Shown here: positions 7,756 to 13,710 of the stretch, piece after piece | Numbering within the stretch: the stretch's first letter is position 1 | Layout: each line of letters begins with the position of its first letter | Virus record (IMG/VR): IMGVR_UViG_3300027782_000441 | Coordinates: 1-20,752 of that record | DNA: 20,752 nucleotides | DNA from: a virus | Strand: one strand, 5' to 3' | Made by a program: the position numbers and the translations under genes | The notes under the pieces: generated by a model | Databases searched by the model: none | Seen by the model: only the letters and a program-made list of their open reading frames with translations | Told to the model about the DNA's origin: nothing

Positions 7756-7941
7756 ATGCCCTATACCATTCGGAAATGTCCGAACCAAGACGCTTATAAA
7801 GTCTATTCTCGCTCCGGCCGACCGCTTAGCAAAAAGTGTCTTCCTCTTGAACGGGCCAAACAACAACGCACGGCTGTGTTCCTTAGTGAAACTGGATTGT
7901 CTGCGACTCGTCGCTTTCCCAGGGGAACCAATCGGCTATAA
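7756..7941 (+). CDS. Small conserved viral protein (MPYTIRK family)
   Basis: 61 residues beginning MPYTIRKCPNQDAYKVYSRS, followed by GRPLSKKCLPLERAKQQ. Tiny proteins of the form 'YTIRKV....YKV.N..TG...SK.T...KA..Q...L' are common in giant viruses, virophages and polinton-like viruses. Their function is unknown; the pattern of two short strands and a helix suggests a compact alpha/beta fold. The frame is open upstream to 7651, but the ATG at 7756 is chosen because the family motif begins there and GTTGTTAGA abuts it. It ends the plus-strand structural block and converges with the gene at 7980-8600. Confidence 0.75.
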   Translation: MPYTIRKCPNQDAYKVYSRSGRPLSKKCLPLERAKQQRTAVFLSETGLSATRRFPRGTNRL

Positions 7942-7979
7942 AAATAACATGCCGTTAATTGTTAACGCACTGTTATATT

Positions 7980-8600
7980 TTAGAAAAGTGATAGATTACG
8001 TGCAGCATACGGATTACCCGAGTTTAGCTCCTTCAGCCGATTATCAATGTGCTTCACCGCTTCCAGTCGACGCTGTGCCTTGTACGCGTACTTCTGCACC
8101 TTGTGGTCCTCATAGTCTTCGTCCGAGTCATCGCTCTCGCAGTCGCTCGTTGACGTATCATAGCGGTACTTCTTCGGCTTCGGAGCCTCCTTCACACGCT
8201 TAGGGGCGACTGGCTTCTTTGGGCGTGCCTTACGTGGCTCTGGCTCCGGCTCCGACTCGGACTCCGAAGTCGCAGGGGTGGGTGCAGGGCTGGGCTCCAC
8301 CACCTCGTTCTTTGGCTTCTTATTGTACTGGCGTTTTGGTTTTACCTTAACAAGTACCTTATCTTCTGGGACAACCTCGGGGATTGCCTCGCTCACCACT
8401 GCATGCCGGGCTTTCGCACGCTCCTTGTTCCGCTCGATGAGTTTAGCTAAGTTCGCCTGCTGTTTCTCGGAGAGTTCCTTCTTAGGTTTAAGTGCATTAT
8501 ACTGCGTTGGGGTAATCTCCTTAATGGCCGGCTCTGGTTTTACTTCGGGCTTGTTAACTAAAACTACTTCTCCTTCGGGGGCGGAGGTTTTCTTTGGCAT
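7980..8600 (-). CDS. Lys/Pro-rich, acidic-stretch protein of unknown function
   Basis: 206 residues, low complexity. A helix around residues 36-70 (KPKKELSEKQQANLAKLIER) resembles the '(K)ELSEKQ...L.....KAR' segment seen in disordered viral proteins. It is followed by a basic region, a Pro/Ser/Glu repeat stretch (SESESEPEPEPRKARPKK) and an acidic cluster (DCESDDSDEDYEDH). The C-terminus is a helix ending NPYAARNLSLF. It is likely disordered, possibly DNA-binding or a virion core protein. It is last of a minus-strand run starting at 10578. ATGATATAGA lies 7 bases before the ATG, matching the late-type signal. Confidence 0.65.
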   Translation of the reverse strand: MPKKTSAPEGEVVLVNKPEVKPEPAIKEITPTQYNALKPKKELSEKQQANLAKLIERNKERAKARHAVVSEAIPEVVPEDKVLVKVKPKRQYNKKPKNEVVEPSPAPTPATSESESEPEPEPRKARPKKPVAPKRVKEAPKPKKYRYDTSTSDCESDDSDEDYEDHKVQKYAYKAQRRLEAVKHIDNRLKELNSGNPYAARNLSLF

Positions 8601-8650
8601 CGTCTTTCTATATCATATGACAAGAAAAGAAACTAGACGATTTGTCCACT

Positions 8651-9427
8651 TTAAAATAGTCGCACCCCTCCACCTCGCTTCATTGCAGGCGGCATACCTC
8701 CACGACCGTATCCCATCATACCGCCGTGGGCCATCGCTGGACCACGTCCTGCAGCCCGTTCTTGCTCCATACGCTCGTAGGCTCTTGCCGAATCCTGTCG
8801 CATCTCTTCGGTTTGCGGCATCCACGGTAAATAACGCCACCAGGGACGCTGTGGTGGACCCTTATGAATCACTCCGCCATCGGCCATGCGTCCTTCTTGT
8901 CGTAGGGCCTCCTCGATGTCCCTTACTTTTTCATCTCGGCTCCACGGCCACCAGGCACCCTTCACCATACCACCATAGGCCATATGTAATTGTCGCTCTT
9001 CATCAGAAAACGGCACTCTTACATCTTGTCCCACTAGGTATTTCCACTCAGGAACAATACCTCCCTTGGCCATACCACCACGACCACGGGCCATTACACC
9101 ACCGCGGGCCATCTTCTTGACCTCCTCCTTAACCATTTCAACGGACAATCCATTTGCCTTAGCCTCCTCGGGGAACTTTTTAATTAGAGAAATGAGTTGT
9201 TCGGGGGTATTAATTACCTTGATGCCTTTTTGCCCATCAAGAACCACTCCACCCATCGCCATACCTGGAAAATCACCAACCTTCCCGGAGCGAGGCTTTA
9301 ACACACCCAGTGCCTCGGAGATGCTATCGCCAAGCACTGGACGTATGAATTCTCGCTGCGTTTCCTCCCAAACTGTGGTTAGACCATTTCCTAAATCGGA
9401 AAAAAAGTTGCTTACTGATGCACCCAT
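8651..9427 (-). CDS. Predicted N-myristoylated GG-repeat virion protein
   Basis: 258 residues when started at 9427 rather than at the in-frame ATG at 9460. The 9427 start is directly preceded by GCAGTATA and removes the overlap with the upstream gene. The protein then begins MGASVSNFFSDLGNG, which fits the N-myristoylation consensus MGxxx(S/T), followed by an amphipathic helix. From about residue 60 onward the short motif MA-x-GG-(M/V) recurs (GMAMGGVV, KMARGGVMARG, HMAYGGMV, RMADGGVI, AMAHGGMM), interspersed with Trp-rich pieces such as GAWWPWSRDE. It ends MKRGGGVRLF. No enzyme motif is visible. A membrane-active or capsid-lining minor virion protein is the best guess. The Gly-Gly motifs could be cleavage sites or packing loops. 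Confidence 0.62.
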   Translation of the reverse strand: MGASVSNFFSDLGNGLTTVWEETQREFIRPVLGDSISEALGVLKPRSGKVGDFPGMAMGGVVLDGQKGIKVINTPEQLISLIKKFPEEAKANGLSVEMVKEEVKKMARGGVMARGRGGMAKGGIVPEWKYLVGQDVRVPFSDEERQLHMAYGGMVKGAWWPWSRDEKVRDIEEALRQEGRMADGGVIHKGPPQRPWWRYLPWMPQTEEMRQDSARAYERMEQERAAGRGPAMAHGGMMGYGRGGMPPAMKRGGGVRLF

Positions 9428-9446
9428 TATACTGCGTATGAAGAAA

Positions 9447-9920
9447 TTAAAAACGTCCAATGCCCTTTGACCGACATGCCCCGCAACACTGCTGTCCTAT
9501 GTGTTTAACCGTCCCACCCTTACGTAGACCAACCGCACCAGTGAGTTTATCCTTATGTTGTCCTATTAAATCAAGTGCAATCTGCTCTCCCTCGCCTTCT
9601 TCCGTGGTAAAAGGATTATCTGGAGAAATAATCGACTTTCGTTTACGCTCCGCATAGGAGAACGGTTCGCGTGTTCCAATAGTAAACTTCTGATTATAGA
9701 GCCGTCCCTTTGTTTTCTGATTATCCAGGCTCTTTACCACTTGGAAATAGCCCTTTGCGTCATTGTCAGACGCAAAAAAATCAGGGACGTTTTCTGTAGC
9801 ATTTGTTGGAATAGGAATGCCTCTGTCCCGTAGATACTTCTTATTCGTTTCTAGATTTCTTTCTGCTGCTTTGTTGCTCTTACCTACTCCAAAGTATTCA
9901 TCCAACCAAGCAAAAACCAT
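9447..9920 (-). CDS. Unknown protein with Gly/Cys-rich tail
   Basis: 157 residues, beginning MVFAWLDEYFGVGKSNKAAE. The first ~50 residues are amphipathic and helical; the middle is polar and charged. The C-terminus reads LRKGGTVKHIGQQCCGACRS and ends KGIGRF. The GG-containing tail and final Phe resemble the neighbours at 8651-9427 and 18776-19522 and the peptidase-like protein at 517-1461, so a shared virion destination is likely. The three clustered Cys could bind metal or form disulfides. AAGGTATA abuts the start codon. Its stop lies 19 bases before the next gene's start. Family not recognised. Confidence 0.6.
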   Translation of the reverse strand: MVFAWLDEYFGVGKSNKAAERNLETNKKYLRDRGIPIPTNATENVPDFFASDNDAKGYFQVVKSLDNQKTKGRLYNQKFTIGTREPFSYAERKRKSIISPDNPFTTEEGEGEQIALDLIGQHKDKLTGAVGLRKGGTVKHIGQQCCGACRSKGIGRF

Positions 9921-9937
9921 TATACCTTATGGTTAGA

Positions 9938-10150
9938 TTATTTTCTAGGGCTTTCGGGATATGCAGGGAGAGGGTCTAGTTGTTCGGGTGTGGGTTGTCC
10001 CCACCACTCGAGAATACGCATAGGGCTTAGTGTGTGTCGCCCTCTTGGAAGCACGATGATTTTTCGTTTTTCACCTTCTGGAACAGGAACAGGTGCGTTT
10101 GCTGTAGTAGACGTTGGATGAAACCACCATGACTTCAACCAACTGAGCAT
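9938..10150 (-). CDS. Small Trp/Pro-rich protein
   Basis: 70 residues from the ATG at 10150: MLSWLKSWWFHPTSTT, then a Pro-rich linker, KIIVLPRGRHTLSPMRILEW, and a Pro-rich tail. The frame extends upstream to 10207, but 10150 is preferred because ATTATAGA abuts it and overlap with the nuclease gene drops to 16 bases. The N-terminal SWLKSWWF stretch is strongly amphipathic or membrane-interacting. Not recognised; possibly a small virion or membrane-associated peptide. Confidence 0.5.
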   Translation of the reverse strand: MLSWLKSWWFHPTSTTANAPVPVPEGEKRKIIVLPRGRHTLSPMRILEWWGQPTPEQLDPLPAYPESPRK

Positions 10151-10578
10151 TCTATAATGTACTTGGATAAATCCGTAAGATGGAACAGATACATTTCTGC
10201 CTTCCATCCGTCTCCGCCACGAATCTTCTTATGCCATTTCCCATCTGCACACATCTGCCGTAGCTCGTCGGCGGGTATCAATAGGAGGGTAGGGCTGTTG
10301 GTTGGGTGTATCACAAAGTACGCCCAGTAGTCTGCAGTGCTAACGCTAATACCCGAGGGTTTATTCGAGCACTGGAACTCCACCGCGACATTGCCCGTTT
10401 GGAATGCCATGCGGTCCGCTTTGACTTCGTAGCGTACAGCCTCGCCTTCATAGGTAGTTTCAACGTCCCACTCTTTGCAGCTCTTTGGTGAAAAAACTGC
10501 CGTATCGTGCTCCACGAAATCCAGTAGGCGTTTTTCCCATTGATTACCAAAAGCCAAATCCTTTTTGAATTGAGGCAT
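10135..10578 (-). CDS. PD-(D/E)XK superfamily nuclease
   Basis: 147 residues. An N-terminal helix with E15 precedes KEWDVE (D38), then RYEVKADRMAFQTGNVAVEF, giving D38...E51-x-K53. This is the core metal-binding triad of restriction-endonuclease-like folds. The following KPSGISVSTADYWAYFV is characteristic of small phage and viral PD-(D/E)XK nucleases related to resolvases or endonucleases. Likely roles are branched DNA resolution during replication and packaging, or degradation of competing DNA. It is the first gene of the minus-strand run and diverges from the early-gene island. GCATGTAG precedes the ATG. It could also be the cutting partner of the methyltransferase at 15022-15756, but no linkage shows this. 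Confidence 0.75.
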   Translation of the reverse strand: MPQFKKDLAFGNQWEKRLLDFVEHDTAVFSPKSCKEWDVETTYEGEAVRYEVKADRMAFQTGNVAVEFQCSNKPSGISVSTADYWAYFVIHPTNSPTLLLIPADELRQMCADGKWHKKIRGGDGWKAEMYLFHLTDLSKYIIECSVG

Positions 10579-10608
10579 CTACATGCTGTAGAGATGTATT
10601 TATTGGTT

Positions 10609-10700
10609 AAAAATCCGCAACAGAGAAATTGACAAAAAAATAAAAATTGACACGCAAATTTCCAGAAATATTAGTCGCCCACAAATCAACAGAACCCCCA
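10609..10700 (+). promoter_or_regulatory. Early promoter cassette, copy A
   Basis: Starts with AAAATCCGCAACAG, then GAAATTGA (10625-10632, one base off) and a perfect AAAATTGA (10643-10650), an A-rich spacer between them, then AGTCGCCCACAAATCAACAG and ACCCCCA before the ATG. It is near-identical in order to three more cassettes at 10945, 11359 and 11804. AAAATTGA is the mimivirus-family early promoter word. Confidence 0.75.
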
Positions 10701-10934
10701 ATGTCTGCCCTTAATATTGCCCAGATGGTGTACCATGAACTCCTTGTCCACGAGGACTCCTGCTGTCTATGCGGCAAGGAGTTCCAAGGCTATGGAAACA
10801 ATCCCGCCCCGTTCAAAGGAGGGCGTTGCTGCGATGACTGCAACGGGAGTCTTGTTCTACCAGCCCGTTTCGCTGGGTTTACCTCCAAGGACGCCAAGCA
10901 CTTTCTCAAGAAGCAGAAGAAACAGTCCAAGTAA
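10701..10934 (+). CDS. Small zinc-ribbon-like protein
   Basis: 77 residues. Cysteines are arranged as CCLCGKEFQGYGNNPAP (C21/C22 and C24), then GRCCDDCNGSLVLPARF (C43/C44 and C47), a CxxC...CxxC pattern that should bind one zinc ion. The sequence between the pairs ('GYGNNPAP') and after them ('N..V.PARF') recurs in small zinc proteins of giant viruses and phages, of unknown function. The tail is Lys-rich. The ATG at 10701 is chosen over 10647 because the cassette's conserved leader (ACCCCCA) abuts it, as in the gene at 11451. It is the first of four early-island genes. Confidence 0.75.
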   Translation: MSALNIAQMVYHELLVHEDSCCLCGKEFQGYGNNPAPFKGGRCCDDCNGSLVLPARFAGFTSKDAKHFLKKQKKQSK

Positions 10935-10944
10935 GCTCCCTATC

Positions 10945-11021
10945 AAAACCACAACAGGAAAATTGACGAAAAAATAAAAATTGACGAGGCGGCGACCCGT
11001 TTTTTTAGGTGCCCCGAAATC
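10945..11021 (+). promoter_or_regulatory. Early promoter cassette, copy B
   Basis: Contains AAAACCACAACAGG, AAAATTGA at 10959-10966 and again at 10977-10984, then a GC-rich imperfect hairpin (10986-11002) followed by seven T. It matches cassettes A, C and D in the order of its parts. The leader before the ATG (AGGTGCCCCGAAATC) is the most diverged of the four. Confidence 0.75.
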
Positions 11022-11360
11022 ATGTCAAAAACTGTCGTCCTTACCAACCTCCAATACGCCGTCCTGACTCGCCGTGTTCTTCCTTATGCAATGGAGATAT
11101 TCAATATGCTCAAGGAGAATTGCACCGATGACAAGATGACACACTTTGGCATTGATATGGTGGAATTTCGCCTGGTATATCCTATCACCGACGTCGAAGA
11201 AACGGTCATGCTGAACATCATTGAGCAGTTGCTCAAGAAGAATTACGTCGTATCGTTCCTTGGATTCCCTTACTCCAACGAGAACAAGGACGTGGAGGAC
11301 GATTCCATGGTTTACATAACCTACAAGAAGAAATCTACCGCGGTCTGCCGTTCCCAATAA
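11022..11360 (+). CDS. Early-island protein of unknown function
   Basis: 112 residues: MSKTVVLTNLQYAVLTRRVL, a mixed alpha/beta composition, a central acidic segment and a Lys-rich end. The predicted helices around LLKKNYVVSFLGFPYSNENK and the strand VYITYKKK suggest a small globular intracellular protein. No motif, signal peptide or membrane segment is seen. It sits between cassettes B and C, so expression is probably early and independent. By analogy with other viral early genes it may act on the host or helper virus; that is inference. Confidence 0.7.
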   Translation: MSKTVVLTNLQYAVLTRRVLPYAMEIFNMLKENCTDDKMTHFGIDMVEFRLVYPITDVEETVMLNIIEQLLKKNYVVSFLGFPYSNENKDVEDDSMVYITYKKKSTAVCRSQ

Positions 11361-11450
11361 AAACCGCAACAGGAAAATTGACAAAAAATAAAATTTGAAG
11401 GCCGGCTGAGCCGTCTTTTTAGTCGCCCACAAACCAAGAGAACCCCCACC
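11359..11450 (+). promoter_or_regulatory. Early promoter cassette, copy C
   Basis: Starts on the stop codon of the upstream gene: AAAAACCGCAACAGG, AAAATTGA at 11374-11381, then a degenerate second word (AAAATTTGA). A hairpin CGGC-TGA-GCCG (11403-11413) is followed by a T run, then AGTCGCCCACAAACCAAG and AACCCCCACC up to the ATG. The end is almost the same as cassette A. Confidence 0.75.
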
Positions 11451-11804
11451 ATGTCCTACACTATCCAAGAAGCTGTTGCCCGCGTCCAAGAAGCCGTTTT
11501 CAAGCGAATCCAAAATGAGCACGAAGGAGAAATGACCAAAGAGGAGTTTGATGATATTATCTATGATATTCTCTGTGAAGAATGCACCGATGAGGTCCAT
11601 GATTGTATGGATACCTATATGGCGGAGGAGATTATCATGGAATATGGACTCCAGAAGGCCATTCGGCTCATGATTTACAACAATGGTCCGCTTGAGGACG
11701 CTCCCTCTTCGCACAACATGGCGTATTGTATCCTGGAAGAGAAAACCTATGACTGCACAAACTTCGCTTCTTACACACAGTACATTAATGAGAATCCCTT
11801 ATAA
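11451..11804 (+). CDS. Acidic early-island protein of unknown function
   Basis: 117 residues, strongly acidic: MSYTIQEAVARVQEAVFKRI, then EGEMTKEEFDDIIYDILCEE and mostly helical sequence. Five Cys are scattered without a clear zinc pattern. The EF-like acidic run TKEEFDDIIYD lacks a full calcium-loop signature. No membrane segment. It is flanked by cassettes C and D and so is probably transcribed early on its own. Function not recognised. Confidence 0.68.
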   Translation: MSYTIQEAVARVQEAVFKRIQNEHEGEMTKEEFDDIIYDILCEECTDEVHDCMDTYMAEEIIMEYGLQKAIRLMIYNNGPLEDAPSSHNMAYCILEEKTYDCTNFASYTQYINENPL

Positions 11805-11877
11805 AAATCCGCAACAGGAAAATTGACAAAAAAATAAAAATTGACGAGGCGAGTCGTCTTTTTATTAGTCGCCAACT
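11804..11877 (+). promoter_or_regulatory. Early promoter cassette, copy D, with perfect hairpin
   Basis: Contains AAAATCCGCAACAGG, AAAATTGA at 11819-11826 and 11837-11844, then the hairpin GACGA-GGCGAG-TCGTC (11843-11858) followed by TTTTT, then ATTAGTCGCCAACT and the ATG. The second promoter word overlaps the base of the hairpin. This is the cleanest stem of the four copies. Confidence 0.75.
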
Positions 11878-12459
11878 ATGTCCATCGAATTAATTGAAGC
11901 ACGTCAAGCTGGAAACCACTACAAACAACTAACAGAAATCTTAAAGAAGCATTCGAGCTATTCAGAGCCATCTATTCTTAGCCATAAACGCCTGTGCGAC
12001 GAATGGATGGTGATTCAATCCTCCTATGATGTGGATGCGGGGTTGAAATGCCTATGCGGAAAAGAAAACATCTACCACCACCATGTGATTCGAAATCGTT
12101 TCAATGATACCATATTGGACCCCATCGGTTCGTCGTGTGTAAAACGTTTTGAAATAGAACTACTTGGAATCACCTGTATGTGTTGTGCGAAACCAATAAA
12201 TGAAAACAATCCATTCATGAAGGCCTACATGCAGTACGCCCCCATTACAAAAGAAACACTCATCATAGGCCATAAAAAATGTGCCACTAAACTATTCAAT
12301 CGAGCGAAAGCACGCGGACCATATGGAGAATATTTGAAAAAGGATTTTGTATCCTATTTCAAACATCTTGGTATTAAAGTTAGCCTCGATAGACTCGGAA
12401 ACATTGATATAGAATACGAGAATACAAAATTGACACCATACGTTGATATGGTTGCTTAG
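11878..12459 (+). CDS. Treble-clef-like zinc protein
   Basis: 193 residues. The core reads CLCGKENIYHHHVIRNRFND, then ILDPIGSSCVKRFE: a CxC-G start, an 'IRN' segment and an 'IGS.C...F' knuckle. This is the arrangement of small viral zinc-binding domains in large eukaryotic viruses. A second cluster, CMCCAKPINENN with a later GHKKC, probably makes another zinc site. The rest is helical. Nucleic-acid or protein binding is plausible; no enzyme motif is seen. It is transcribed from cassette D. Its stop overlaps the stop of the minus-strand gene at 12456-13271 by four bases. Confidence 0.7.
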   Translation: MSIELIEARQAGNHYKQLTEILKKHSSYSEPSILSHKRLCDEWMVIQSSYDVDAGLKCLCGKENIYHHHVIRNRFNDTILDPIGSSCVKRFEIELLGITCMCCAKPINENNPFMKAYMQYAPITKETLIIGHKKCATKLFNRAKARGPYGEYLKKDFVSYFKHLGIKVSLDRLGNIDIEYENTKLTPYVDMVA

Positions 12460-13271
12460 AACTTTGGTTCATAGCCCTGAAAGTGCATAATCGTCTTTTC
12501 CAATGTCTCGTAGTCAGAATGCGAAACAATCTCGGTTGCTCCCCAGAGAACAGGAAGAATATCCTCATACATTCGTTTCCACTTGGTAAACTCCCTGTCC
12601 ACCTTGATTTCTAGTTGCTCCATCTTCTTTTTGTCGTCCTCGAAGTCCACGCACGGCAAATCAAAGAAGATATAATCCTGTGGACGCTCGTGCTTCATCG
12701 CACACAGGTAGCGTGCCACTTTTGAACCCACCCTGCCCCACTTCTCATTATAGTGGTCAATGTCCTGCTGAATACACGAATGGATTTGTGCAGCCGTTCG
12801 GTTCATCCAACGCTTCCGCTCCGCACTCAGCTTCTTTTCGTGCTTCTCCTTATCCTGCTGCTCCTCCTTCTTGATTTTACATAGATTTTTATTGTGGTCC
12901 TTCTTACACTTACCTTGGCAGTGCTTCTTAGCATTTTTATCCGTTGTGTAGGTATTGTTGCACCCGAGGCACCCATACATTGTGATGGTAATATTGTCGT
13001 CAAAGTCGTCCTTCTCTGTCCACTCAACTGGAAACGGGTCATTGTTCGCAATCAGTTTGTCCAGCTGCTCTGGCTTCCAAACTCCATACATTCCCTTCAA
13101 AAACTCTGGATGGTATGTACGCAGGTGATTAAACATGACGCGGGCCTGAACTTCTTTACTGCAGCAAGGGCACGGTTTGTCGACACGTGCCGCGGATGAA
13201 GTGGAGGCAACGGACTTGGAATCATCTGAATCGTTAGCAAAGCGTCGGGTGTATTCACGGAGGGTTGCCAT
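12456..13271 (-). CDS. C2H2-type zinc finger protein
   Basis: 271 residues. Finger 1 is CPCCSKEVQARVMFNHLRTY with the next His (C34, C37, H49, H54), a classic C2H2 spacing. Finger 2 is CLGCNNTYTTDKNAKKHCQG plus KC (C101, C104, H117, C122), a C2HC type. A long Lys/Glu helix follows (KKEEQQDKEKHEKKLSAE), then a hydrophobic, Trp-containing C-terminal domain ending YEPKF. It probably binds nucleic acid and may be a transcription regulator. TATAGTATAGA abuts the ATG, a strong example of the late-type signal. It converges with the last early-island gene. The 439 bases upstream hold a large quasi-palindrome. Confidence 0.72.
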   Translation of the reverse strand: MATLREYTRRFANDSDDSKSVASTSSAARVDKPCPCCSKEVQARVMFNHLRTYHPEFLKGMYGVWKPEQLDKLIANNDPFPVEWTEKDDFDDNITITMYGCLGCNNTYTTDKNAKKHCQGKCKKDHNKNLCKIKKEEQQDKEKHEKKLSAERKRWMNRTAAQIHSCIQQDIDHYNEKWGRVGSKVARYLCAMKHERPQDYIFFDLPCVDFEDDKKKMEQLEIKVDREFTKWKRMYEDILPVLWGATEIVSHSDYETLEKTIMHFQGYEPKF

Positions 13272-13364
13272 TCTATACTATAGACTCCGATAATCTTTAG
13301 GCTACTACAACGCACTGCGGTTGATGCCAGTCGGCTGTTGCCGGGGGCCCTCAATATTACCCCA

Positions 13365-13675
13365 AAAATAGTAAGTCCACTGACGCCAGTGGGTATTTTG
13401 AGGGTGTTTGTAATGTTGTTAACGACTCTTTCTAAAATGCTCTATCCATTTCTACATCACTTCAACTTCGATATTTCTTTTTCATTATTTTTCAATTTCC
13501 AAATCTATCCTATAAATCATTTTCAATCCTAGAGACTTTTGAAATACTAAAAATATAAAAGTGGACTTGCTATCCTGAAGTAATAGAGATATGGATAACG
13601 TATTTCAGAAAGAGTCGTTAACAACATTACAAAGGTACCAAAAATAGCCACTGGACCGAGTGGACTTGCTATTTT
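13365..13675. repeat. Large quasi-palindrome (inverted repeat) beside the recombinase gene
   Basis: Positions 13365-13464 pair with 13576-13675 without gaps about centre 13520; my manual count is 80 of 100 positions complementary. The best block is a perfect 24-base pair of arms, 13410-13433 and 13607-13630. A 17-base outer block (13365-13381 with 13659-13675) has one mismatch. The spacer is AT-rich. The word GTGGACTTGCTAT also occurs twice as a direct repeat (13561 and 13660). The surrounding gap 13272-13710 has no convincing gene. Position just past the 3' end of a tyrosine recombinase suggests a recombination site or origin. Confidence 0.85.
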
Positions 13676-13710
13676 AGGGTACATTTTACTGGCGTTGGCT
13701 ACCCAAATTT

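Noticed and set aside
7942-7979. Short inverted repeat GTTAATTGTTAAC between convergent genes
   Set aside because: Only a 5-bp stem; too weak to call a terminator or binding site.
7748-8203. 151-codon plus-strand frame
   Set aside because: Overlaps the MPYTIRK gene in another frame and runs deep into the minus-strand gene; composition is Ser/Pro/Arg shadow sequence.
8278-9120. 280-codon open frame on the plus strand
   Set aside because: Antisense to the genes at 7980-8600 and 8651-9427, crossing the gap between them, with low-complexity Pro/His/Ser content and no start signal.
11025-11714. 229-codon open frame on the minus strand
   Set aside because: It runs antisense through two plus-strand genes and across promoter cassette C. 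Its protein is an unnatural hydrophobic mix, and the plus frames have clean starts and repeated promoters.
13272-13710. Possible genes within the first non-coding stretch
   Set aside because: Open frames there are short, lack the start motif and overlap the quasi-palindrome.
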